Shown here piece by piece: positions 34,020 to 43,619 of a stretch of 64,000 bases of DNA (the stretch's first letter is position 1; each line of letters starts with the position of its first letter). The notes under the pieces are model-generated. The model was not told where the DNA came from, made no database searches, and saw only the letters and a program-made list of their open reading frames with translations. The stretch is from Rossellomorea sp. SC111. Lineage in GTDB: Bacteria > Bacillota > Bacilli > Bacillales > Bacillaceae_B. The translations under genes were made by a program, and so were the position numbers. Location of the stretch: positions 62,001 to 126,000 of the forward strand of contig NZ_JANIOC010000013.1 in assembly GCF_024733565.1 (NCBI RefSeq), written 5' to 3'.

Positions 34020-36902
34020 TTACCACCTGCCATCTATACTTCCCTCTTCTGAGCCAGGACCTCCATCTTCTTCGGAAACCACCTCAAAAATGGCCATGGC
34101 TTTTATGTCGGGGTTTTCTTCGGATGTTACAGTGATGGTCGTCACACCTTTACTCTTCGGAATTAGCTTCCACACATCATTTTCCCTTGTAATCTCGACT
34201 ATCCCATTCCCTGTATCAGTGACAGCCTTAATATTTTTGTTGGTCGCATCCGCAGGATTAAAGATCAAGTTAGAATAAATGTCGAAATCGTTCCCCTCTA
34301 GAAGCAGTGTATATTTCGATTTGGTGAATTCCATGCTTTCAAGGTCAACGAACCTGGACTTCACGATAACACGGATATTCTTTTTGAACTTTCCATTTTT
34401 CGTTTCTACTTCAACAATATCCTCACCAGGGGATAAACCGGTCATTCTATTGTCCTTGGTAGAATTGACTCTGGTATATTCAGAGTTGATCACCCCGTCA
34501 TCACCTTGGATTACCTTAACATTGTAATTATTATTTGGCTTTCCAAAAGGAAAGACATCAATATCGAATGACTTCGTTTCACCGACATATAATTCGATGA
34601 TGGAAGGAACACGTATTAGGTCGTCCCCTTCGATCGAAATGGTTTTCCCGATAATATAATTCTCGAGGGCAAATCCTCCGCTTGCTCTCACCTGGACTTC
34701 ATTTTCCCCGAACATGTCGAGGGTTTTCATTTCCTGGAGTTCGATGGCAGCCCATCCTTCTATCGGTTCATCCTCATTCAAAATTCGATATTGATAATTC
34801 ACATCGTCTCCCGGAACACCGGTAGGTAGATAAAATTCAGCCTGATTCGATATGACAGCCCCGTCTTCCAATACTTGCTGGGTTACCGCATCCTTTACCG
34901 TCAGAGCAGGAACAAATGATAGTACTGAAATTGATCCATCTTTATACGTGATCGTTAGTTGAGTGGAATCAGCCGTTAATTCCTTTACGGCTTTATTCGG
35001 GTAGCCGTTGTTCACTCCCGGCTCGAGAACAGCTACAGTCGTTTCACCCTGCCCTGAGACTCTTACTTTTTTTATCGTCCCGTTAGAATAGCCATCATAA
35101 GCGTATTCTTTTTGATCATAATACTGCCGCGTTCTTACTTTTGCACTCAGTTCACTTTGATCAGGATTCAAATTACTGACCACTTTCGTACCATACCTCG
35201 AATCAACGTAAGAAACCTTCGGCTGAGGCATCTTTACATTATTGATGGCCCATATGGCCTTCATCTTCATATTGGCCGAAAGTGCGGGCTTGGAAAATGC
35301 TCCATTCTCAAAATTCACCCTTTGGGTCAATCTTATGACAGCCGTTCGTTGACCATCCACATTTTCAACTGAAATCCCATTGCCTGCTTCCACTTCCACT
35401 CCTTCAGGCAAAGGCTGATAGATGGTGATATCACTCAAATTCCCCTTGGCATTTGGATTTACCAGGCCACCGAACTCCAGCTGATACTTACCCGTAAATG
35501 AGCTTGTATCTTTTCCCTGCTCAATAATTAAATTGAACAATTCCTGATTGATTTTATTCAGTTCAAGCTTTCCTGTAACGGAAGCAGGTGCATCGTCTTT
35601 TACCTGGATGGTTACCGATTTATTAACAGTATATCTCCAGGCGGATTCTTCTGCTGTTTTGTATCGTATTTTTAAATTATTAAATGTGTACGTGCCTTTC
35701 GCCATAAATTCCACAGGTAAAGATAGAGTAATAGGCGACGGTGCTCCCTGGCCCGCTTCATAAACAGTGGAAAGCGGTAAATATACCGTATTATTGACCA
35801 CTTTATACTGATTGCGGTCCACTGTTACATTTGCCGGCAATGGTACTATTACTTCTCCATCCAATTTAACGGAATTTATTTTATTCGCAAGCTTTTCAAA
35901 TGCACCCGAGACACTCCCCTCACCTGCTTTGATGAAGCTGCCGGAAGTTTGTGCGGCCAGCATTTGAAGGTATCGGTCGTCAAGGTCGCCTTCCCCGTAT
36001 CCGAGGGTGTGCATGGTGATTTTGGAGTTGTATAATTCTTTGGATACTTCAAGCCCTTTTTGCTTGATCAGTGCCTGCATCTGCTGACTGTTTGCTTCCA
36101 ATTCCGCTGGGTTGTACCACCCCGTCTTAAATGAAATGCCATCCATTGAAAATGCGGATGGAATGTATAGAGATTTCAACTTACTATTATCCGGTGAAAA
36201 TATTTTATGAAGCCATCTGTTGTAATTATATCTGTTTTGGAAATCGTATATCACTTGTTGATCACTCTCGACAATATCTGTTTCACCACAAAAAAACCAA
36301 AATGGCCTGGTACATTCTTCTTTTTTTACTTTTTCAACGGCCGTTGCAATCATCGGCTGTCCGTCTGTCAGGAAGATAATGTACTTCTCATTGTTGGAAT
36401 CTCTCAGCATGTTTTTCGCAGCACGCAGAGGATCTGTATAATTTGTGCCTCCATAAGCAGTGGTATGTAACATAGACGTTTTAATAGAATCGAGGTCATT
36501 GCTTAGCGGAAGGATGGTTTCAATCTCCGAAGAAAAGGTAATGAGAGAAAAGCGGTCGTTTGGTTGTTTGTTTTTCTCAAAGAATTGGACGGCACTGGTC
36601 AGTCCGTCTTTTGCATTTTGCAATTTATCCCTTGTACTGCTCATCGAGCCTGATTTATCAAAGATAAAAACGACATCGATTGGAGGACGCTTTGCCTCCT
36701 TCACTTCCCCTGCAGGAATAATAGTGAAGTCTATAGATGCTTTTGCATTCCCATCGGTCGGCTTCACGATCACCTCTTGTGACGGTGTGGCATTAAAATC
36801 CACATGCAAATCTGAATTTTCTTCAGCGTATGTTATGGTCGAATTCACTAGCAGTGTAAGAAACAGGATGAACAGTAATGGAATTTTTGGCTGTATTCTC
36901 AT
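34020..36902 (-). CDS. Secreted von Willebrand factor A protein, candidate pilus tip adhesin
   Basis: 960 residues. Signal peptide (LLFILFLTLLVNSTITYA|EE). VWA domain (~75-345) with the MIDAS motif FDKSGSMSS (D82, S84, S86), the TAYGGTNYTDPL threonine loop, the IIFLTDGQPM aspartate, and a ~100-residue insert with two cysteines after the third site. The remaining ~600 residues look like serial Ig-like/beta-sandwich modules. There is no LPxTG or LysM anchor, so it is secreted or held by a partner. Convergent with the minor-pilin operon. PilY1 of Gram-negative pili and PilC of Streptococcus sanguinis pili also carry VWA domains, so a tip-adhesin role is a reasoned inference. ATG with AGAGGG upstream. 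Confidence 0.8.
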   Translation of the reverse strand: MRIQPKIPLLFILFLTLLVNSTITYAEENSDLHVDFNATPSQEVIVKPTDGNAKASIDFTIIPAGEVKEAKRPPIDVVFIFDKSGSMSSTRDKLQNAKDGLTSAVQFFEKNKQPNDRFSLITFSSEIETILPLSNDLDSIKTSMLHTTAYGGTNYTDPLRAAKNMLRDSNNEKYIIFLTDGQPMIATAVEKVKKEECTRPFWFFCGETDIVESDQQVIYDFQNRYNYNRWLHKIFSPDNSKLKSLYIPSAFSMDGISFKTGWYNPAELEANSQQMQALIKQKGLEVSKELYNSKITMHTLGYGEGDLDDRYLQMLAAQTSGSFIKAGEGSVSGAFEKLANKINSVKLDGEVIVPLPANVTVDRNQYKVVNNTVYLPLSTVYEAGQGAPSPITLSLPVEFMAKGTYTFNNLKIRYKTAEESAWRYTVNKSVTIQVKDDAPASVTGKLELNKINQELFNLIIEQGKDTSSFTGKYQLEFGGLVNPNAKGNLSDITIYQPLPEGVEVEAGNGISVENVDGQRTAVIRLTQRVNFENGAFSKPALSANMKMKAIWAINNVKMPQPKVSYVDSRYGTKVVSNLNPDQSELSAKVRTRQYYDQKEYAYDGYSNGTIKKVRVSGQGETTVAVLEPGVNNGYPNKAVKELTADSTQLTITYKDGSISVLSFVPALTVKDAVTQQVLEDGAVISNQAEFYLPTGVPGDDVNYQYRILNEDEPIEGWAAIELQEMKTLDMFGENEVQVRASGGFALENYIIGKTISIEGDDLIRVPSIIELYVGETKSFDIDVFPFGKPNNNYNVKVIQGDDGVINSEYTRVNSTKDNRMTGLSPGEDIVEVETKNGKFKKNIRVIVKSRFVDLESMEFTKSKYTLLLEGNDFDIYSNLIFNPADATNKNIKAVTDTGNGIVEITRENDVWKLIPKSKGVTTITVTSEENPDIKAMAIFEVVSEEDGGPGSEEGSIDGRW

Positions 36903-36996
36903 AATATCCCTCTTTTGGTTATCCTATAATGCATTCATTATATCAATCTTCAAACTATTTTAATAGGACTTAATACTCACTAAATGATATTTTCAA

Positions 36997-37034
36997 TAAA
37001 AAAGGATGTCCACGATTACTTTAGACATCCTTTT
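36997..37034 (-). terminator. Terminator of the diguanylate cyclase gene
   Basis: Stem AAAAGGATGTC / GACATCCTTTT with a 13-base loop and a minus-strand T run, just after the cyclase stop and upstream of the VWA gene. It makes the two genes separate units, unless read-through occurs. Confidence 0.85.
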
Positions 37035-37035
37035 C

Positions 37036-38748
37036 CTATTTCACATACTGCGCCACCCGGTTCCTCCCTGCCTGCTTTGCTCCTGTATACAGGGCACGGT
37101 CGGCATGACGGATCAACGCCAATGTATCGTCTGCGTCTTCCGGTGCAGTCGAGACCCCGATGCTCGCCGTGACCCTGACCATCATCTGTTTGTTTGATTC
37201 GTCCAGGCTGTCATGGAGCGTGAACGGCTGATTGGCAATCGTGCCCCTGACATATTCTGCGATGCTGAGTGCCTCTTTCCGTTCCGTGTCGGGAAGGAGG
37301 ATCACAAATTCCTCCCCACCGTATCTTGCCACGGTTCCTTTCGTGGATATCAATGCACGTAAGCGTTCGGCCAGCTGTATGAGGATTTCGTTACCGCTCT
37401 GGTGACCATAGTTATCATTGATCACTTTGAAGTGGTCAAGATCCAGCATGATGAGGGAGAGGTTCTTTCTTTTACCTGCCTCAAGATTGTTATATTCCAT
37501 GGAAAGTAGATCCTCGAAGTAGCGGTAATTGTAGAGACCTGTGAGAGCACATCGTTCACTGTTCTGTTTCGTCCGTTCATGGTGCCTTGCATTGGCAATG
37601 GCAATCCCGAAATAGGAGCATAGGATATCGACGATCATCAATTGGAATTTCTCATACGCTTTCTTTTTGGATGAAGCGAGAAGAAGGATCCCTCTCACCT
37701 TCTGGCTTCTGACGATGGGCACGCATAACACGCTTTCAACATCCTCCGGCATATAGCCCTCGGCGATGTCGGTCCATTCCGACCGGGACGTATAAAGGAC
37801 GGACTTCCCCGTTTCCCAAACCACGCCGCTGATTCCCTGATTTTTCTTGAGGGGTCGGAGATTATTCGTTTTCATTTCCCCATTTTCAAAACGTCTGAGC
37901 AGTACCAACCCCTCCTCATGGCAATCGAGGATATAGGCATATTCGACAGGGAGGGTCTCGATGATCTTCTCGATGAAGATATCCAGGACTTCTTTGACCT
38001 TGAGGCTCTCTGTTAGCTGATGCCCGATTTCCCCTGCTTTTTGGAGGTATTCATTGATTTTCTCGGATGAATTATAGAGCTTTAAGATGATGGAGAGACT
38101 GACGAACGGGACTCCAATCAGTAACGAGGCAAACGCCCCGAGTTCAAATGTCAAATAATAGAGTGAGAGAGAAAGAGGGAACATGATCATATTGGCGGTA
38201 AAATCCCACACAAAATCCTTACTGTAAAAACGCACGTCATTGTTAGCGACATAATGATGATAGAGAAGGAGGAGGATCTGATTGATCATAATGGATACGA
38301 TCTGGTAACAAAGGATCGGTAAAATCAGCTGACCGATTTCCCTTTCGGCTATTTCCCCACCGACCATAAAATAGATCAATCCGCTGATACATGAGACCAA
38401 AAAGAACATCAATGAATTCAATGGGATCCTGTGCCAGTCGTTCTTCGTCACCCGGAGCCTTATGAGTAAGGGGATGATAGAGAACTGCATCAGTACGATC
38501 TCAATAAACAGACCATACTTGATGAACCCGACGAGTGTCACCCACTGGATGAAGAAGATGGTCGCACCGTTGATCACAATGGGCATGAGGGGGATAAACG
38601 TGGCAAATGCCACTAATGTAATAAACTCAAGCTCATAACCTGCAATATTTTCAGGGGGATAGTATTGATATGTGAAATACAAACCGGCCGGTACAACCGC
38701 AAGCCATGCCAGCAATATGTACAGCTTTTTCTTCAATGGTAACGTCAT
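37036..38748 (-). CDS. Membrane GAF-GGDEF diguanylate cyclase
   Basis: About 570 residues. N-terminal ~225 residues with six or so membrane helices, a GAF-like domain (~240-390, LLRRFENGEM through VPIVRSQKVRGILLLASS), then a GGDEF domain (~405-570). The active site is intact: LTGLYNYRYFEDLL, LIMLDLDHFKVINDNYGHQ, and ARYGGEEFVILLP. The RxxD inhibitory site is absent; the residues there read STKG. Predicted to make c-di-GMP. The ATG at 38748 has GGGGG six bases upstream. It lies between the pilus locus and folC. PilB has a c-di-GMP-binding MshEN domain, so a functional link is likely. Confidence 0.9.
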   Translation of the reverse strand: MTLPLKKKLYILLAWLAVVPAGLYFTYQYYPPENIAGYELEFITLVAFATFIPLMPIVINGATIFFIQWVTLVGFIKYGLFIEIVLMQFSIIPLLIRLRVTKNDWHRIPLNSLMFFLVSCISGLIYFMVGGEIAEREIGQLILPILCYQIVSIMINQILLLLYHHYVANNDVRFYSKDFVWDFTANMIMFPLSLSLYYLTFELGAFASLLIGVPFVSLSIILKLYNSSEKINEYLQKAGEIGHQLTESLKVKEVLDIFIEKIIETLPVEYAYILDCHEEGLVLLRRFENGEMKTNNLRPLKKNQGISGVVWETGKSVLYTSRSEWTDIAEGYMPEDVESVLCVPIVRSQKVRGILLLASSKKKAYEKFQLMIVDILCSYFGIAIANARHHERTKQNSERCALTGLYNYRYFEDLLSMEYNNLEAGKRKNLSLIMLDLDHFKVINDNYGHQSGNEILIQLAERLRALISTKGTVARYGGEEFVILLPDTERKEALSIAEYVRGTIANQPFTLHDSLDESNKQMMVRVTASIGVSTAPEDADDTLALIRHADRALYTGAKQAGRNRVAQYVK

Positions 38749-38787
38749 ATCTATCCCCCATAGGTACAATGAATTTAATATAGTCTG

Positions 38788-38816
38788 ATCATACTATACT
38801 AGTTAAATAGTCACAA
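38788..38816 (-). promoter_or_regulatory. Promoter of the diguanylate cyclase gene
   Basis: Minus strand TTGTGA, 17-base spacer, TATGAT. A short inverted repeat TATAGT / ACTATA surrounds the -10. Confidence 0.6.
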
Positions 38817-38855
38817 GTTTAAGAATATTTTATCAAAGCACCAGAATAAAGTCAC

Positions 38856-40169
38856 TTACTTTTTTCTGTAATTTTCCAATAAAGGAAGTAAATATGGTTT
38901 TACTTCTGATAAAAAGTAGAGGGATCCGGTTATGAGAAGGACATCGTCTTCTTGCATGACCTCGATTTTCTCTTCAAGATACGTCTTCCAATCATGGACT
39001 TCCACCTTATTTGGGTGTGTGGAAGCTTCATAAAGTTCTTCCACCGATGCTACCCTCGGGAAATCAAAGGTCGTAAATCCGATATCATCCACTGCTTCTT
39101 CCAATTGAGAGATCATCGGCCTTAACTCTTTATCGTGAAGTGCCGAGAAAAGGACGGTCACTTTTTTATAATGGAAGCGCTCCTTGATTGTCTTCACAAG
39201 GGCTGCCACTCCTTCTGGATTATGGGCACCATCAATGTAAATCTCACGTGTATCGGATAAAGCCTCCATTCTCCCTGGCCATGATGCCTTTTTTAATCCA
39301 CTCTTGATGTGTTCAGGTTCTATTTTCATCTCCTGATTTTTCATAAGGAGCTCGGCGACTTTGATGGCAAGTGCTGCATTATGGATTTGATGGGTTCCGA
39401 GCATGGAAAGGTCGAACACTTTGTGTTGCAGAGGGGATCTGTATTCGAATCTTTCCCCCTTTTCCAATAAGGCGAGACGTTCGGCAGTAAAATCCTGACC
39501 AAGTTGGAATACATCACATTCCCTTTCAAGGGCTGTTTCTTCGATTACATTCCTTGCTTTAGGTTGGAGAACCCCTGAAATGACAGGTACATTGGGTTTG
39601 ATGATACCCGCTTTCTCAAACGCGATATCTTCCAATCTGCTCCCAAGAAACTGCATATGATCCATTCCGATGCTCGTGATCACGGAAACCATTGGGGTGA
39701 TGACATTCGTCGAATCCAATCTTCCCCCGAGCCCAACCTCATAGAGGACCAGGTCGACGGGTTTCAATTCGGCAAAATAATAAAAGCTCATGGCCGTAAT
39801 CACTTCAAATTCAGAGGGAGCACCCCATTCCGATTGTTCCATCATTTCCGCAATAGGCTTAACCTTTTCGACAAGCTGCGTCAAATCCTCATCGCTGATG
39901 GGATCTCCATTCATGCTGATCCGTTCATTGAACCGTTCAAAGTAAGGGGAAGTAAAGGTTCCAATGGTGTATCCTGCTTCCTGTAACACATTCCTCAGGT
40001 AGGTAACGGTGGACCCTTTCCCATTCGTTCCACCGATATGGACGGTTTTCAGCTTTTGATGGGGGTTCCCGAGTTCCTCCAACAGGTGATTCATCCGCAT
40101 CAATCCCGGTTTGATTCCAAGTCTGAGTCTTGAGTGTATCCACGTGACCGCTTGATCATAATTCAACAA
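38856..40169 (-). CDS. folC: Folylpolyglutamate synthase / dihydrofolate synthase
   Basis: About 437 residues; adds glutamate to folates in the cytosol. ATP loop HIGGTNGKGSTVTYL, YFAELKPVDLVLYEVGLGGRLDSTN, IDGAHNPEGV and the C-terminal domain. Start uncertain: the frame opens at 40184 (GTG), but the TTG at 40169 has GGAG eight bases upstream and gives the family N-terminus. It follows valS after a short gap with a small GGCCA / TGGCC hairpin and T5 (40205-40219), perhaps a leaky terminator. Confidence 0.95.
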   Translation of the reverse strand: MLNYDQAVTWIHSRLRLGIKPGLMRMNHLLEELGNPHQKLKTVHIGGTNGKGSTVTYLRNVLQEAGYTIGTFTSPYFERFNERISMNGDPISDEDLTQLVEKVKPIAEMMEQSEWGAPSEFEVITAMSFYYFAELKPVDLVLYEVGLGGRLDSTNVITPMVSVITSIGMDHMQFLGSRLEDIAFEKAGIIKPNVPVISGVLQPKARNVIEETALERECDVFQLGQDFTAERLALLEKGERFEYRSPLQHKVFDLSMLGTHQIHNAALAIKVAELLMKNQEMKIEPEHIKSGLKKASWPGRMEALSDTREIYIDGAHNPEGVAALVKTIKERFHYKKVTVLFSALHDKELRPMISQLEEAVDDIGFTTFDFPRVASVEELYEASTHPNKVEVHDWKTYLEEKIEVMQEDDVLLITGSLYFLSEVKPYLLPLLENYRKK

Positions 40170-40297
40170 TTTTCCCACTCCCACATAGGCTTCATTAGAA
40201 AAAGGGCCACAATCTGGCCTGAATGATGAGGGATACCCCTTATCAAACAGACCCGATTTTATAGCCCTCTCCCTTACCTTTTATTGATTCAGTCACA

Positions 40298-42949
40298 TTA
40301 AACCGATTTAAGCTCTTCGATTCTCGCTTTCACAGTCGCTTGTTTCTCTAAATAATCTTTTTCTTTCTCTTTTTCCTCGTCCACTACTTTCTGAGGGGCT
40401 TTGCTTACAAACTTTTCATTATTAAGCTTGCCTTGGACACGGGATACTTCCTTTGTCCATTTTTCCAGTTCTTTTTGAAGACGGGCAATTTCTTCTTCGA
40501 TATTGATCAGGCCTTCTAATGGAAGATACAGGTCCACACCTGTCACGACTGCCGTCATCGCTTTTTCCGGTGCTTCTAATTCTGTGCCCATCTCAAGTCT
40601 CTCTGGGTTACAGAATTTCTCGATATACGATTGATTCTTTTCGATGATCGTCAAGGTATGTGCATCTTTGGCTTTCAGCATCAGGTTGATTTGCTTGCTC
40701 ATCGGTGTGTTCACCTCGGCACGAACATTCCGTACAGAACGGATGATATCAACCAGAAGCTTCATCTCTTCTGCTGCCGCTTGATATGTCAGCTTATCGT
40801 CAACCGTCGGCCACGCTGCTAAAGTGATCGATTCGCCTTGATGCGGCAAGTTCTGCCATATTTCCTCGGTAATAAACGGCATGAACGGGTGCAGTAGTCT
40901 CATGGTGTTGTCGAGAACATAAGCAAGGATCGAACGGGTCGTCTTCTTCGCAACTTCGTCTTCACCGTATAGAGGCAGTTTCGCCATTTCAATGTACCAA
41001 TCGCAGAAATCGTCCCATATGAAGTTGTATAGTAAGCGTCCAACTTCACCGAATTCATAACGGTCTGCAAGGCGCGTCACCGTTTCAATCGTTTCATTTA
41101 ATCGGGTGAGGATCCATTTATCCGCTACGGATTTTTCACCTGATAAATCGATTTCATCATATGTCATGTCATCCATGTTCATCAGTGCGAAACGGGATGC
41201 GTTCCAGATCTTGTTCGCAAAATTCCAAACCGACTCAACCTTTTCAAATGAGAAGCGAAGATCCTGCCCTGGTGAGCTTCCCGTTGTCAGGAAGTAACGA
41301 AGGGAATCGGAACCGTATTTTTCGATGACATCCATCGGGTCTATACCATTCCCAAGAGACTTACTCATTTTTCTTCCTTCAGCGTCACGAACCAATCCGT
41401 GAATCAATACATCTTTGAAAGGACGCTCTCCAGTAAACTCCAGCCCTTGGAAAATCATCCGGGAAACCCAGAAAGGAATGATATCGTAGCCTGTTACAAG
41501 GGTACTTGTCGGATAATAACGTTTGAAATCTTCTGCGTTTGTATCCGGCCAGCCTAAGGTAGAGAATGGCCATAGTGCTGAACTGAACCATGTATCAAGT
41601 ACATCATCTTCCTGTGTCCAGTTTTCCAAATCTTCAGGAGCTTCTTCTCCTACATGTATTTCCCCTGTCTCATTATGGTACCAGGCAGGAATTCTGTGTC
41701 CCCACCAAAGCTGACGAGAGATACACCAGTCACGTGTATTTTCCATCCAGCGAAGATATGTGTTTTCAAACCGGTCCGGAACAAAGTTTACTTTATTTTC
41801 TTCTTTTTGAAGTTGGATTGATTTTTCCGCCAGGTTATCCATTTTTACAAACCATTGTTTTGAAAGATAAGGCTCCACAATTGCTCCGCTTCGCTCCGAA
41901 TGCCCAACCGAATGCATATGCTCTTCAATCTTGAACAATACATCGGAGTCCTGAAGGTCCTTCACGATTTGCTTACGGCAGTCAAAACGGTCCATACCGT
42001 TATATTTATCAGCCATTTCGTTCATCGTACCATCTTCATTCATCACCAGGATGCGTTCAAGATTATGACGATTACCGATTTCAAAGTCATTCGGGTCATG
42101 GGCAGGTGTGATTTTCACCGCGCCGGAACCGAATTCCATATCCACATAATCGTCACCGACGATCGGGATTTCCCGTCCTACGATTGGAAGGATGACTTTT
42201 TTACCGATCAGGTACTTGTAGCGGTCATCTTCAGGGTGTACAGCAACCGCAGTGTCCCCAAGCATCGTTTCTGGACGGGTTGTCGCGATTTCAATGTGAC
42301 CGCTTCCGTCTGCCAACGGGTATCTCATATGATAAAATGCACCCTGGACATCTTTATGGATAACCTCGATATCGGATAGGGCCGTTTTCGTCGCAGGATC
42401 CCAGTTGATGATATATTCCCCGCGGTAGATTAAGCCTTTATTGTAAAGATCGATGAATACCTTCTGAACGGCATCGGACAGGCCTTCGTCAAGGGTGAAG
42501 CGTTCGCGGCTGTAATCCAGGCCCAGCCCTACTTTCGCCCATTGCTGACGGATGTGCTCGGCATATTCTTCTTTCCACTTCCATGTTTCTTCCACGAATT
42601 TCTCACGACCGAGGTCATAGCGTGAAATTCCCTGGCTGCGGAGTTTTTCGTCTACTTTCGCCTGAGTGGCGATTCCGGCATGGTCCATTCCAGGCAGCCA
42701 TAGTACGTCGTACCCTTGCATGCGTTTCATTCTTGTCAGGATGTCCTGCAGCGCTGTGTCCCAGGCATGGCCAAGATGAAGTTTCCCCGTTACGTTCGGC
42801 GGCGGGATGACGATGGTGTACGGTTCCTTCTCCTTATCGTTTGTCGCTTCGAAGAATTTCCCTTCAAGCCACCATTTGTACCGGCCCTGTTCAATGGCAT
42901 TCGGATCATATTTTGTCGGCATTGATAATTGTTGATCTTGAGTTTCCAT
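40298..42949 (-). CDS. valS: Valyl-tRNA synthetase
   Basis: 883-residue class I synthetase. HIGH-type motif in [20 protein letters not shown] in [16 protein letters not shown]1 editing domain ([18 protein letters not shown]), anticodon-binding domain, and a C-terminal coiled coil (~815-883) typical of ValRS. Expression is set by the T-box leader directly upstream. It heads a valS-folC unit. Confidence 0.98.
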   Translation of the reverse strand: METQDQQLSMPTKYDPNAIEQGRYKWWLEGKFFEATNDKEKEPYTIVIPPPNVTGKLHLGHAWDTALQDILTRMKRMQGYDVLWLPGMDHAGIATQAKVDEKLRSQGISRYDLGREKFVEETWKWKEEYAEHIRQQWAKVGLGLDYSRERFTLDEGLSDAVQKVFIDLYNKGLIYRGEYIINWDPATKTALSDIEVIHKDVQGAFYHMRYPLADGSGHIEIATTRPETMLGDTAVAVHPEDDRYKYLIGKKVILPIVGREIPIVGDDYVDMEFGSGAVKITPAHDPNDFEIGNRHNLERILVMNEDGTMNEMADKYNGMDRFDCRKQIVKDLQDSDVLFKIEEHMHSVGHSERSGAIVEPYLSKQWFVKMDNLAEKSIQLQKEENKVNFVPDRFENTYLRWMENTRDWCISRQLWWGHRIPAWYHNETGEIHVGEEAPEDLENWTQEDDVLDTWFSSALWPFSTLGWPDTNAEDFKRYYPTSTLVTGYDIIPFWVSRMIFQGLEFTGERPFKDVLIHGLVRDAEGRKMSKSLGNGIDPMDVIEKYGSDSLRYFLTTGSSPGQDLRFSFEKVESVWNFANKIWNASRFALMNMDDMTYDEIDLSGEKSVADKWILTRLNETIETVTRLADRYEFGEVGRLLYNFIWDDFCDWYIEMAKLPLYGEDEVAKKTTRSILAYVLDNTMRLLHPFMPFITEEIWQNLPHQGESITLAAWPTVDDKLTYQAAAEEMKLLVDIIRSVRNVRAEVNTPMSKQINLMLKAKDAHTLTIIEKNQSYIEKFCNPERLEMGTELEAPEKAMTAVVTGVDLYLPLEGLINIEEEIARLQKELEKWTKEVSRVQGKLNNEKFVSKAPQKVVDEEKEKEKDYLEKQATVKARIEELKSV

Positions 42950-42965
42950 GTGATTTCCTCCTATA

Positions 42966-43245
42966 TCGTTCTAAAAAAAAATAAAAAAATCCCCCGTCCT
43001 GTGAAAAGGACGAAGGATTCCATTCGCGGTACCACCTTTTTTCTCAGGAGTAAGAAACCTCCTGAACTCTCGACGATTATAACGGCTTTTAACCGGCTTC
43101 TACTACTGACATTCATAGAAACAGCTCTTCAGGCGACCTTCCATTGTCTTAACGTAGAAAATCTCTCAGCAAACGATTTTCCTCTCTGAAAGTAAGGACC
43201 AATGTACTCTTCCTGTTCATTGCTTTTCATGATTATTTATTTACT
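42966..43245 (-). ncRNA. T-box leader (tRNA-Val sensing)
   Basis: The minus-strand leader contains a stem I region with GA-rich internal motifs, the T-box sequence GGTGGTACCGCG (plus coordinates 43025-43036) and a competing terminator AATCCTTCGTCC... / GGACGGGGGATT with T7 (42983-43020). The likely specifier is GTC (Val) at 43135-43137, followed by a purine. Uncharged tRNA-Val should favour antitermination. Ends are approximate. Confidence 0.92.
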
Positions 43246-43251
43246 CATTAT

Positions 43252-43279
43252 AGTATAGGATAAGATAAACTTTCGTCAA
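43252..43279 (-). promoter_or_regulatory. Promoter of the valS T-box transcript
   Basis: Minus strand TTGACG, 16-base spacer, TATACT. A TATAAT lies just downstream but at 21 bases from the -35. Confidence 0.6.
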
Positions 43280-43328
43280 TCATTATTGGCATTTTCATTG
43301 AAAAATATTCATTTTGCCCATTCATAGG

Positions 43329-43356
43329 CACCATTTATCAAACGATTCATAAGATA
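43329..43356 (+). promoter_or_regulatory. Candidate sigma-K promoter of the 64-residue gene
   Basis: CACC (43329-43332), then 16 bases from the AC dinucleotide to CATAAGATA (43348-43356). This fits the sigma-K pattern mACm-16-CATAnnnTA. It lies 32 bases upstream of the small membrane gene. Confidence 0.5.
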
Positions 43357-43387
43357 AAGTAGTGAATATACCCAGGAAAGTGAGTGG

Positions 43388-43582
43388 ATGATGATGAAAA
43401 AAATCAACCAGTACACCCTACAGAAATGGATGGGCAACGCCCGATTAATATGTAAGCAATTCATCATACCTTTTACCATCTTTCAAGGCATCCGCACGAT
43501 TCTCTTACCAACCACTTTTGATGTCCTTCTGTTAACCCTGTTTATCGGTATCGGCCTCGCCATTTACTTCGATTGGATTTAA
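43388..43582 (+). CDS. Small membrane protein, unknown function
   Basis: 64 residues, not recognised. N-terminus basic and amphipathic (KKINQYTLQKWMGNARLICKQ), then one or two membrane helices (FIIPFTIFQGIRTILL; VLLLTLFIGIGLAIYF) and a short tail. ATG preceded by GTGAGTGG; the next codons are also ATG. It has its own terminator and a candidate sigma-K promoter, and lies among late sporulation genes (ysxE, spoVID). A mother-cell membrane or coat role is a guess. Confidence 0.7.
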   Translation: MMMKKINQYTLQKWMGNARLICKQFIIPFTIFQGIRTILLPTTFDVLLLTLFIGIGLAIYFDWI

Positions 43583-43619
43583 GGAACTGACGAAAGGTGG
43601 ATTCGTCAGTCCTTTTTTT
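43580..43619. terminator. Bidirectional terminator, small membrane gene / ysxE
   Basis: Stem AAGGAACTGACGA / TCGTCAGTCCTT with a 9-base loop followed by T7 on the plus strand. The minus strand side is A-poor but can serve ysxE. Confidence 0.8.

Noticed and set aside
23539-38816. Shared ACTAGTA / TACTAGAT motifs in the pilA, divergent-operon and cyclase promoter regions
   Set aside because: A 7-8 base AT-rich word is expected several times by chance in 64 kb, and it also occurs between minC and minD.
43131-43138. GCC (Ala) as T-box specifier
   Set aside because: The overlapping GTC is followed by a purine as expected, and the downstream gene is clearly valS.
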